Source: Sandaracinaceae bacterium (lineage in GTDB: Bacteria; Myxococcota_A; Polyangia; Polyangiales; Sandaracinaceae). Taken from it: a stretch of DNA of 64,000 bases. The DNA is taken from positions 29,294 to 93,293 of the forward strand of contig JAHBWG010000031.1 in the NCBI GenBank assembly GCA_019637095.1, written 5' to 3'. Positions 29,335 to 37,701 of this stretch are shown in pieces. The position numbers were made by a program, and so were the translations under genes. The number at the start of each line of letters is the position of its first letter. Within the stretch, counting starts at the first letter, position 1. The notes below the pieces were generated by a model, which was given only the letters and a program-made list of their open reading frames with translations, had not been told where the DNA came from and ran no database searches.

Positions 29335-30750
29335 TCAACGCATCATCTCGTTCAGCGTGCCGCGAGGCAGGCCCGGGTCGCCGAAGTCGCTCGTCGGCAC
29401 CCCGAGCGCGGTCGCGATCGTGTTGAGCAGCTGGCCGTGGTTGAGGGCGTTGCGGTCGTTGCCCGAGAGGCGGAGGTACTCGCCCTGACGCAGCCGGCCG
29501 CCCGCGCTGCCCGCGAGGATCCACGGCAGGTTCTGCCGCGAGTGGGCCGGCCCGTTGCCGAGGTCGTTGAGCCACGCCGACACGCCGCAGTCGAGCAGCG
29601 TCCCGCCCGTCGGCATCGGGTACTCGGCGAGGCGGCTCAAGAGGTGCCGGAACGTGCGCGCGAACTGGCGATCGACCATCGCGTGCAGCTGATCCGAGTC
29701 GGAGATGATCGCCCCGCTCGAGTCGTGGCTCAGCCGCCGGTGTGAGAGGTAGTGGAAGTTCTCGAGCTGTGCGCCCGTCGAGAGGTTGCGGTAACGCGTG
29801 TTGCCGTCGTTGCCGTTGCCGACCTGGATGGCGACCGAGCGCGTGACGCCGCACGCGATCGCGAGCGCCGCGACGTCCATGTGGAGGCGCGCGGTCGCGA
29901 GGACCTCGTCGCCATCCGTGCTGTTGTACGCGGTGCCGAGCCCGTCGATCTGGCGGACGGTGTCCTCCGGGAGCTGGCAGGCGAGGCGGATCTCGATGTC
30001 GCGCACGGCCGCGCGGTGCAGCTCGATGCGGTCGCGATCGGCGCGGCTCAACCGAGGCGTCGACATGAGGCGCACGAGCTGCGAGCGGACGAGGTCGTTG
30101 ACGCTGCGGCCGCGCTCGGCGAGCTGGCGCTGCGCCTCCGCGCTCAGCCCCGCGTCGCCGCCGACGAGCGTCATGTAGCCCTCGCGCGGGTCGTGGATCG
30201 GGCTGCGCCGATCCGCGGGGCCGCGGTAGGAGATGCACGGACCGCCGAGCCAGCCGCCGGTGCGGCCCGCGTACATGAACCACGAGTCGCGTCCGCCCGG
30301 GTTGAGCGCGCGGCCGAGGTAGTGATCGATCGACTGCCCCGCCGCCTCGCTGCTCCCGCCCTGCCCGTCGACCGTCGGGCCGCGCGCGGTCAGGCACTGC
30401 AGCGCGCCGCGCGCGTGCCCGTCGCCGTAGTCGAAGTTCTGGGTGTTGACGTTGCCGAGGACGAGGAGCTGGCTGCGGAAGTCCGTCAGCTCGTCGATCG
30501 AGCGGTCGCGCATGCCGTCGGTGGTCAGCGGGCCCGGGTCGCGCGGCCAGAAGCGCTCCGGCTCGGAGCCGAGCTCGGAGGTGTTCTGCGCGGCCGCCAC
30601 GCCGTTCGCCTGCCTGAAGAAGACGGCGTAGCTCGTCTCGTCGTTCGCGCGCGCCGCCTGCGGGCGCCCCACGCTCTCGAGCAGCGGCAAGGCCAGCATC
30701 GCTCCGCCGGCACCGCGGAGCACGATTCGTCGTCCGAGCTTCTTGTCCAT
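29335..30750 (-). CDS. DUF1552 family exported protein
   Basis: This 471-residue protein carries a Tat-like N-terminus, MDKKLGRRIVLRGAGGAMLALPLL, though without a strict twin-arginine consensus, and is probably exported. The rest matches DUF1552: FFRQANGVAA, QLLVLGNVNTQNFDYGDGHAR, PIHDPREGYMTLVG, IQVGNGNDGNTRY and LLDCGVSAWLNDLGNGPAHS. DUF1552 proteins resemble DUF1501/alkaline-phosphatase-like folds; their function is unknown. ATG at 30750 overlaps the upstream stop (TGATG) and has GAGGAG in place. It is the second gene of a two-gene operon with the DUF1592 gene, the usual pairing in Myxococcota and Planctomycetes. Confidence 0.88.
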   Translation of the reverse strand: MDKKLGRRIVLRGAGGAMLALPLLESVGRPQAARANDETSYAVFFRQANGVAAAQNTSELGSEPERFWPRDPGPLTTDGMRDRSIDELTDFRSQLLVLGNVNTQNFDYGDGHARGALQCLTARGPTVDGQGGSSEAAGQSIDHYLGRALNPGGRDSWFMYAGRTGGWLGGPCISYRGPADRRSPIHDPREGYMTLVGGDAGLSAEAQRQLAERGRSVNDLVRSQLVRLMSTPRLSRADRDRIELHRAAVRDIEIRLACQLPEDTVRQIDGLGTAYNSTDGDEVLATARLHMDVAALAIACGVTRSVAIQVGNGNDGNTRYRNLSTGAQLENFHYLSHRRLSHDSSGAIISDSDQLHAMVDRQFARTFRHLLSRLAEYPMPTGGTLLDCGVSAWLNDLGNGPAHSRQNLPWILAGSAGGRLRQGEYLRLSGNDRNALNHGQLLNTIATALGVPTSDFGDPGLPRGTLNEMMR

Positions 30751-32414
30751 CACAGCTCCTCGATGCTCCGGTTGAGGAACGCTCGAGAGGTCACGAGCGA
30801 GATCAGGAGCTCTCGGACCGAGAGCTCGCCTTCGCGCGACTGCGTCGCGAGGCTGGCGACGAGCGCCTGGTCCTCGAGCGCCGAGTGGCGCCCCATCGTG
30901 AACTCGACCCAGTGCCGCACGTAGCACTCGTGCACCCACTGGCTCGAGGCCAGCTCGTCGATGAGGTCGAGCGCGCCGTCGACCGGGCGCGGTACGCCGT
31001 CGACCGGCGGGCTCGCCGTCGTGTCGATCGGCAGGCCGTTGTCGGCCGTGCGCCACGCGCCGACGGCGTCGTAGCGCTCGAACGCGAAGCCGAACGGGTT
31101 GATGATCTGCGCGTGACAGCCCGCGCAGATCGAGCCGGGCTGCTCGGTGTGGAGCTCGATGGTCTGCCGGTTGGTCCGGCCCGCCATCACCTCGGGCGCC
31201 GGGGTGTCCTCGGGCGGCGCGTCGATGTGGATGCACGCGATCCGCTCGGCGAGGTAGACGCCGCGGTGGATCGGATCGGGCAGCCGCGAGGTCGCGTGCG
31301 AAGCGAGGAAGCCCACCTGCGTGAAGACGCCGCGCCGCTGGGCCGCGTCGAGCGTCACGCGCACGAAGTCCTCCTCCGTGAAGCTCCCGCTCAGCCCGTA
31401 GATGCGCGCGAGCTCCGCGTTCACGAAGGTGTCGGGGCTCGTCAGCAGATCGCGGTAGGTGGCGTCGCGCTGGAACACCAGCTCGGTGACGAACAGGTCG
31501 TGCTCGCGCACCGCGGCGCCGGCGAGCCCCGCGGTCACGGTCGGGAAGTCCTCGGCGTTGGGCCGGATGCCGGAGAAGCGGCGCACGTCGAAGAGCTGCC
31601 GGTGGAACGAGACCACGACCTCGATCGCGCGCGGGTCGTCGAGCATGCGCTCCGCCTGGATCGCGACGGTGTCGGGATCGGAGAGCATGCCCGCCGCGGC
31701 CGCCGCGAAGAGCTCCTCGTCCGGCATGCTGTTCCAGAGCGCGTACGAGAGCCGGCTGGCGATCTCGTACTGGCCGAGCGGCACGAGGCGACCCTCGCGG
31801 TCGTGGCTCGTCTCGATGCGGTAGAGGAACCACGGTGACTGGAGCATCGCCTCGAGCGTCAGGCGCACCCCGGCGGTCTCCGCGTCGAGCGGGCCGAAGC
31901 GCCCCGCGCCGCTCATGAAGACGTTGCGGTACTCGCCGACCTCGTCGTCGGTCAGCGGCCGGCGGTGGGCGCGTGCCCCGACGACGCGGATGAAGCGCTC
32001 GGCGCGCTCGTCGAGGGTCCCGGATCCCGCGGGCATCAGCCGCCCGAGGATCGCGGCGTCGCTCGTCGCGCGCTCGGCGAGCGTCGCGGCGGCGCGCTGG
32101 TAGCTCTCCCACAGCGTCTCGTCGACGTTGAGCGAGCCGCCCGGGTTGTCGAAGATCGCGTCGCCGCGGAGCGAGTCCGGACGGAACGAGGACGAGAGCC
32201 CGGGCGGGGCGTCGAGCTCGAACAGATCCTGGACCGTCCGCTCCCACTGCGCGTGGGTGAGGCGGGCGAGCCGCGTCTGCGGGGCGGGCAGCACGACGCC
32301 CTCCGGCAGATCGCGCGCGCCCGGTCGAATGGGGGTATCTCCCACCTCTCCGTGGCATGCGGCGAGCGCAAGGACCACGAGGAGCGCGGGAGGGCATCGA
32401 GGGACGACCCGCAT
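30750..32414 (-). CDS. DUF1592/DUF1588-type lipoprotein (planctomycete cytochrome-like)
   Basis: This 554-residue protein has a lipobox-like LALAAC and then, in order, DUF1587 (TRLARLTHAQWERTVQDLF), DUF1595, DUF1592 (SPWFLYRIETSHDREG), DUF1588 (RRGVFTQVGFLASHAT) and DUF1585 near the end. A CAGCH motif near residue 425 looks like a c-type haem site, so a redox role outside the cytoplasm is possible. It is the first gene of the pair with DUF1552. A good sigma-70-type promoter lies just before the ATG. Function is unknown for the family. Confidence 0.88.
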   Translation of the reverse strand: MRVVPRCPPALLVVLALAACHGEVGDTPIRPGARDLPEGVVLPAPQTRLARLTHAQWERTVQDLFELDAPPGLSSSFRPDSLRGDAIFDNPGGSLNVDETLWESYQRAAATLAERATSDAAILGRLMPAGSGTLDERAERFIRVVGARAHRRPLTDDEVGEYRNVFMSGAGRFGPLDAETAGVRLTLEAMLQSPWFLYRIETSHDREGRLVPLGQYEIASRLSYALWNSMPDEELFAAAAAGMLSDPDTVAIQAERMLDDPRAIEVVVSFHRQLFDVRRFSGIRPNAEDFPTVTAGLAGAAVREHDLFVTELVFQRDATYRDLLTSPDTFVNAELARIYGLSGSFTEEDFVRVTLDAAQRRGVFTQVGFLASHATSRLPDPIHRGVYLAERIACIHIDAPPEDTPAPEVMAGRTNRQTIELHTEQPGSICAGCHAQIINPFGFAFERYDAVGAWRTADNGLPIDTTASPPVDGVPRPVDGALDLIDELASSQWVHECYVRHWVEFTMGRHSALEDQALVASLATQSREGELSVRELLISLVTSRAFLNRSIEEL

Positions 32415-32424
32415 GGCAGTACGG

Positions 32425-32454
32425 ATTCTGCACGGCGAAGGCCAGCGAGTTCAA
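32425..32454 (-). promoter_or_regulatory. Promoter of the DUF1592-DUF1552 operon
   Basis: On the minus strand TTGAAC (32454-32449), an 18-base spacer and CAGAAT (32430-32425) form a sigma-70-like promoter, with the -10 ending ten bases before the ATG at 32414. The leader would be only a few bases long. Confidence 0.6.
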
Positions 32455-32527
32455 GGGCCCGCCGGGCGATTGCCGCGGCGCGCGGAGCCCCACCGGCTCC
32501 ACGTCTGGCGCGAGGCGCGCTCCGGCC

Positions 32528-32546
32528 CGTCAGGGAAGCCCTGACG
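32528..32546 (-). terminator. Hairpin directly after the sulfotransferase gene
   Basis: CGTCAGGG and CCCTGACG form a perfect 8-bp stem with a three-base loop, beginning one base after the sulfotransferase stop. A second small hairpin (GGAGCC/GGCTCC, 32484-32500) follows. Neither has a T-tract. Confidence 0.5.
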
Positions 32547-32547
32547 C

Positions 32548-33609
32548 TTACAGCTGGTCGCGCAGCAGCACGTCGCAGTAGTACTTGATGCGCTCCACCA
32601 GCTTGCCGTGGGGGCGCTGGTGGATGTCCTTGCGCAGCGCGAGCATGACCTTGCGCTGGAACGTGTAGCGGTTGAGGACGGGCTGCGGCGGCGGCTTGCC
32701 GCCCGCGGCCTGCACCGGGGCGAAGGCCGTCTCGGGTGTCGTGCCCCAGATCGCGAGGTCCTCGGGCGCGACGCGATCGATCATCTGGCGCGCGAGGGTG
32801 AGCTTGCGCGCGTCGGCCGCGAGCTCGGCCGCCCACTTCTCGATCGACTCCGTCACCGGGCGGTCGTGCTTGCCCACCGCGATGGGATCGCCCGGCCCGT
32901 CGGTCTTCGCCTCGAAGCGGCGGCCGTACGTGACGGCCTCCGGCTCGTGCTCGACGCCGAGGTACGCGAACACGCGCTCGAGGTGGCGCTCGGGCTCGCG
33001 CACGAGCTCCTCGTACTGGACGTGCACGAGCGGCACGCGCCGCTCGCGGACGAAGCGCGCGAGCGCCGGGACGTAGCGCTCGACGATCGGGTTGTAGCGG
33101 TGCGCCGCCTCCCAGTCGCCGCCGAAGAACGAGCTCGCGTACGAGCTGAACACGGCGAGCGGGTGCCGCGTCAAGACGACGTACTTGGCGCGCGGGTAGA
33201 CGCGCGCCACGAAGTCGGCGACCAGCCCGTACGCCGGCGTCTTGTCGAGGAAGTAGCGCTTGCCCGAGGGCGCGAGCATGCGGCCGTAGAGCACGTCCGC
33301 GTAGGCGCGCAGGGCGTCGAGGTAGTCCTCCTCGCCGCGGGGCAGCGCTTCCACGAAGCCGCGGATCGCCTCGGCGCCGTTGATGTGATCGTAGGGCGCG
33401 CGCTCGACGCGGTCGTAGTACCCGAGGTACGCGAGCGGCGTCATCAGGTGCGGCTCGGGGTGCGTCATCACCTCCGAGTGCGAGCCGAGCATGCGCTGCA
33501 GGAGGGTCGAGCCGCTCCTCGGCGCCGAGAGGAGGAACAGGAGGCGGTCGCTGGTGGGCTCCATCGTGCGTGCGCGGTCGATAGCCCCGACCAGGGTCGT
33601 GTTCAACAT
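32548..33609 (-). CDS. Sulfotransferase family protein
   Basis: This 353-residue protein transfers sulfate from PAPS, judging by the 5'-phosphosulfate loop LLSAPRSGSTLLQRML (about residues 26-41) and the 3'-phosphate segment VVLTRHPLAVFSSY. Both are typical of the sulfotransferase 3 family. FLDKTPAYGLV and VQYEELVREPERHLERVF support the fold. The acceptor is unknown; cell-surface glycans or lipids are common. ATG at 33609 is preceded by GGAGGAAG; a second ATG 15 codons in begins MEPTSDRLLF. It is a single gene, divergent from the lysine-aminomutase-like gene. Confidence 0.87.
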   Translation of the reverse strand: MLNTTLVGAIDRARTMEPTSDRLLFLLSAPRSGSTLLQRMLGSHSEVMTHPEPHLMTPLAYLGYYDRVERAPYDHINGAEAIRGFVEALPRGEEDYLDALRAYADVLYGRMLAPSGKRYFLDKTPAYGLVADFVARVYPRAKYVVLTRHPLAVFSSYASSFFGGDWEAAHRYNPIVERYVPALARFVRERRVPLVHVQYEELVREPERHLERVFAYLGVEHEPEAVTYGRRFEAKTDGPGDPIAVGKHDRPVTESIEKWAAELAADARKLTLARQMIDRVAPEDLAIWGTTPETAFAPVQAAGGKPPPQPVLNRYTFQRKVMLALRKDIHQRPHGKLVERIKYYCDVLLRDQL

Positions 33610-33651
33610 CACTCGCTTCCTCCGCCCCGCCGGGATCGGCGTCAAGTTTCG

Positions 33652-33660
33652 TGCTAACGG
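33652..33660 (+). promoter_or_regulatory. Extended -10-like element before the aminomutase gene
   Basis: TGC followed by TAACGG (33655-33660) ends six bases before the ATG at 33667. The hexamer is a poor -10 match but follows the same spacing as other genes here. Confidence 0.3.
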
Positions 33661-33666
33661 GGCGCC

Positions 33667-35058
<1,392 letters not shown>

Positions 35059-35134
35059 CCGAACGACATCTGGTCGGTGGCGGTGCCGAGCGACCCCATC
35101 CGGAGAGGGGAGCCGCGGACTCGAGATCGCACCC

Positions 35135-35158
35135 CGCGTCGCCTCGCGCGGCGACGCG
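35135..35158. terminator. Hairpin after the aminomutase gene
   Basis: CGCGTCGCC and GGCGACGCG form a perfect 9-bp stem with a six-base loop, 77 bases past the aminomutase stop and ahead of the M15 peptidase gene. There is no T-tract. It could be a terminator or a leader structure of the next gene. Confidence 0.45.
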
Positions 35159-35190
35159 CGGCGGCCCGTCCATTGCACACCGGCCCGCTC

Positions 35191-36477
35191 GTGCGCGTCC
35201 TCGTCACGTCGCTCCTCGTGCTCGCGCTCCCGCGGCTCGCCGCGGCGCAGACCGTCGACTCCGTCGTCGCGGCCAACCGTGGGGGGTGCACGACCGCGGG
35301 CTTCGAGCGGCTGAGCGAGCAGCTCGTGCGCAGCCACCTCTGCGCGTTCCCCGGCGCCGTCGCCGAGTTCGCGCCGCACCCGGGGATCACGCTCACGTCG
35401 TCGCGCGCGCACCCGCTCGGGACGTCCGAGACCGTCGCCGCGCTCCACGCGGCGGCGGCGCGCCAGAGCCTCACGGTGACGAGCGCGTTCCGCACGCTCG
35501 TGCAGCAGTACGCGCTCTACCACGAGGGCGGCTGCGCGCTCGCGGCGCAGCCGGGGAGCTCCAACCACGAGACGGGCCGCGCGGTGGACCTCAGCAACTA
35601 TTCCGCCGCGCGCGCCGCGATGGTGGCGGCCGGCTGCGCGCACTCGTACCCGTCGAGCGATCCGGTGCACTTCGACTGCCCCGGTCCCGACATGCGCTCC
35701 GGCTCGGTGCTCGTGTTCCAGCGCCTGTGGAACCGGAACAACCCCGCCGACCGCATCACGGAGGACGGGATCTACGGGCCGCAGACCGGGGCGCGCCTCG
35801 GGCGCAGCCCCGTCGCCGGGTTCGCGCAGGATCTCTGCGACGCGCCGCCGCCCCCTCCACCGCCGCCTCCGCCGCCCCCGCCCGAGGAGCGCTTCGGTGG
35901 CGAGGTCGTCGCGAGCACGTTCGGCGACGTCGTGGTGCTCGCGCCGGGCGAGGAGCGGCTCGGCACGATCGAGCTCGCGAACGTGGGCGAGGCGAGCTGG
36001 GGCCCGAGCACGCGGCTCGCCACGACGGGGCCGCGTGACCGCGCGAGCGCGCTCGTCGGGCCCGACTGGCTGAGCGAGCACCGCGTCGTCGCCGTCGAGG
36101 GCGCGGTCGCGACGGGGGACTCCTTCCCCTTCACGTTCACCGTGCGCGCGCCCCTGGCCGTCGGCGACCACGTCGAGACGTTCGGGCTCGTGCAGGAGGG
36201 CGTCGCGTGGTTCTCGGACGACGGGCAGCTCGGGCCGCCCGACGATGCGATCGTGATCCGCGTGCGCGTCGAGGATCGGGCGGGCGCGGACGGCGGCCCC
36301 GTCGACGCCGGCGCGGCCGACGGAGGGACGCGGCCCGGCGGCGGCGAGCGGCCCCTCGGCGCGGACGGCTGCCGCGCGGCGCCGGGTGGGCGAGGCGGGG
36401 CGTGGTGGCTCGCGCTCGCCGCGGGGTGCGCGATCCTCGCATCGCGTCGCTCGGCTCGACGGCGAGCCGCGGCCTGA
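35191..36477 (+). CDS. Secreted M15-type peptidase with Ig-like domain and MYXO-CTERM-like tail
   Basis: This 428-residue protein has a signal peptide (MRVLVTSLLVLALPRLAAAQ) and an M15 D,D-carboxypeptidase-type domain (about residues 25-205) with SAFRTLVQQYALYH, SSNHETGRAVDL and DPVHFDC, which supply the zinc ligands. A poly-Pro stretch (about 220-232) leads to an Ig-like domain (about 240-365) resembling NBR1-type central domains. A DAG linker then precedes GADGCRAAP, a hydrophobic helix and RRSARRRAAA, which is MYXO-CTERM-like. It probably trims peptidoglycan peptides at the cell surface. GTG at 35191 is preferred over TTG at 35173 because it starts the signal peptide. Confidence 0.83.
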   Translation: MRVLVTSLLVLALPRLAAAQTVDSVVAANRGGCTTAGFERLSEQLVRSHLCAFPGAVAEFAPHPGITLTSSRAHPLGTSETVAALHAAAARQSLTVTSAFRTLVQQYALYHEGGCALAAQPGSSNHETGRAVDLSNYSAARAAMVAAGCAHSYPSSDPVHFDCPGPDMRSGSVLVFQRLWNRNNPADRITEDGIYGPQTGARLGRSPVAGFAQDLCDAPPPPPPPPPPPPPEERFGGEVVASTFGDVVVLAPGEERLGTIELANVGEASWGPSTRLATTGPRDRASALVGPDWLSEHRVVAVEGAVATGDSFPFTFTVRAPLAVGDHVETFGLVQEGVAWFSDDGQLGPPDDAIVIRVRVEDRAGADGGPVDAGAADGGTRPGGGERPLGADGCRAAPGGRGGAWWLALAAGCAILASRRSARRRAAA

Positions 36478-36540
36478 GGACCGGTCGCGGCCGCTCGGGC
36501 CAGCGCGCGCGTCTCGCTCGCCGCGCGCGCGACGACGCAT

Positions 36541-36567
36541 CTCGCGCAGCGGCGCGAAGCCACGAAG
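36541..36567. repeat. Dispersed-repeat-like element, copy 2
   Basis: This 27-base segment matches the intergenic element at 13992-14018 at 23 of 27 positions, centred on GGCGCGAAGCC. Like the first copy it lies between genes, here in the 129-base gap before the hydrolase gene. Confidence 0.5.
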
Positions 36568-36606
36568 GCTCGCGGGGGATGGACGGGACGAGGTCTGTCC
36601 GTCATC

Positions 36607-37608
36607 GTGGCGGCGTTGTCGTCGCGCGCGCGTGCTCGGGTCGGCGGGACCGCGTGGGCGGGGCTGGTCGCGGCGTGTGTCGCGGTGGCCGGCACGGGCT
36701 GCGGCGCGGCCGCGCCGGCGGTGTGGCCGCCGCCGCTGCCGCCGCAGGCGGTGCTCGATCCCGAGGCGGTGCGCCTGCTCGAGGAGATCGCGGCGCGCCC
36801 GGCGCCCGCGCCCGCGCCGCCGCCGCGCGTGCGCGACCCCGAGGCGGTCGCGGTCGAGGAGGGCGAGCTCGAGGGCATCCGCTACCTCGAGGTCCGCTTC
36901 GGCGACCCGGACCCGGACGAGCCGCTGCCGACGATCTGGGTGCTGCACGGCCGCGGAGATCGCGCGCGGATCCCCGGCGGCCCGTTCTGGGCGCTGCCCC
37001 GGCCGGTGCGGGTGTTCGTGCCGCAGGCGCCGGACGCGCTCGGCGACGGGTTCACGTGGTTCCCGGTGCGCGTCGCGGAGGGGCGAACCGAAGAGCTCTC
37101 CGTCGCGATCGTCGATCGCGTCGCCCGGCTCGCGCGCATGATGGACGCGCTGCGCGAGGCGCGCCCGACGATCGGGCGGCCGATCGTGACCGGGTTCTCG
37201 CAGGGCGGCGTGCTGTCGTTCGCGCTCGCGCTGCTGCACCCCGAGAGCGTCGGGCGCGCGCTCCCGCTCGCGGGCTGGCTGCCGCCCGGGCTCGTGCCCG
37301 ATCTGTCGGAGCCCGCTCGCTTCCCGCCGATCCGCGCGCTCCACGGGACGGCCGACGAGCGCATCGCCTACCCGCCGACGCGGGAGCTCGTCGACGCGCT
37401 GGTCGCGGCGGGCCTCGACGCCGAGCTCGTGCCGTTCGCGGACGTGACGCACGTGATGACCGAGGCGATGGACGCGCTCGTCCGCGCGTGGCTCGTGAGC
37501 GCGCTCGGCGGAGACGCGCCGCGCGACGCGCTGGCGGAGGAGGGCGGCCGCGTCGAGCCGGACCGCGACGAGCGCGCGCGCGCGCAGGCGGCTCCCGGGC
37601 CATCGTGA
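36607..37608 (+). CDS. Alpha/beta hydrolase (phospholipase/carboxylesterase type) lipoprotein
   Basis: This 333-residue protein has an N-terminal hydrophobic signal with lipobox-like AGTGC, a Pro/Ala linker and an esterase domain (about residues 90-300). The nucleophile elbow is GFSQGG with Ser as nucleophile, preceded by TIWVLHGRGD. Likely triad partners are Asp in HGTADERI and His in FADVTHVM. This order fits the YpfH/LYPLA-type carboxylesterase family, which cleaves short acyl esters. The start is GTG at 36607, with no clear ribosome-binding site. The substrate is unknown. Confidence 0.85.
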   Translation: MAALSSRARARVGGTAWAGLVAACVAVAGTGCGAAAPAVWPPPLPPQAVLDPEAVRLLEEIAARPAPAPAPPPRVRDPEAVAVEEGELEGIRYLEVRFGDPDPDEPLPTIWVLHGRGDRARIPGGPFWALPRPVRVFVPQAPDALGDGFTWFPVRVAEGRTEELSVAIVDRVARLARMMDALREARPTIGRPIVTGFSQGGVLSFALALLHPESVGRALPLAGWLPPGLVPDLSEPARFPPIRALHGTADERIAYPPTRELVDALVAAGLDAELVPFADVTHVMTEAMDALVRAWLVSALGGDAPRDALAEEGGRVEPDRDERARAQAAPGPS

Positions 37609-37643
37609 CGCGCGCAGCGCCGGCCGATCGTGGCCCGCCCACG

Positions 37644-37673
37644 TTGACCTTCGATCGAAGCGGCCGATATAGT
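37644..37673 (+). promoter_or_regulatory. Sigma-70-type promoter of the coiled-coil gene
   Basis: TTGACC (37644-37649), an 18-base spacer and TATAGT (37668-37673) form the closest match to consensus in the window. Transcription would start near 37680, giving a leader of about 20 bases with GAGGA before the ATG at 37702. Confidence 0.7.
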
Positions 37674-37701
37674 CCGCGCCTCATCCGAGGACCCTCCGAC
37701 G

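Noticed and set aside
35850..35884. CCG/CCN-rich microsatellite
   Set aside because: It encodes a poly-Pro linker in the M15 peptidase; the codons vary and show no sign of an unusual repeat.
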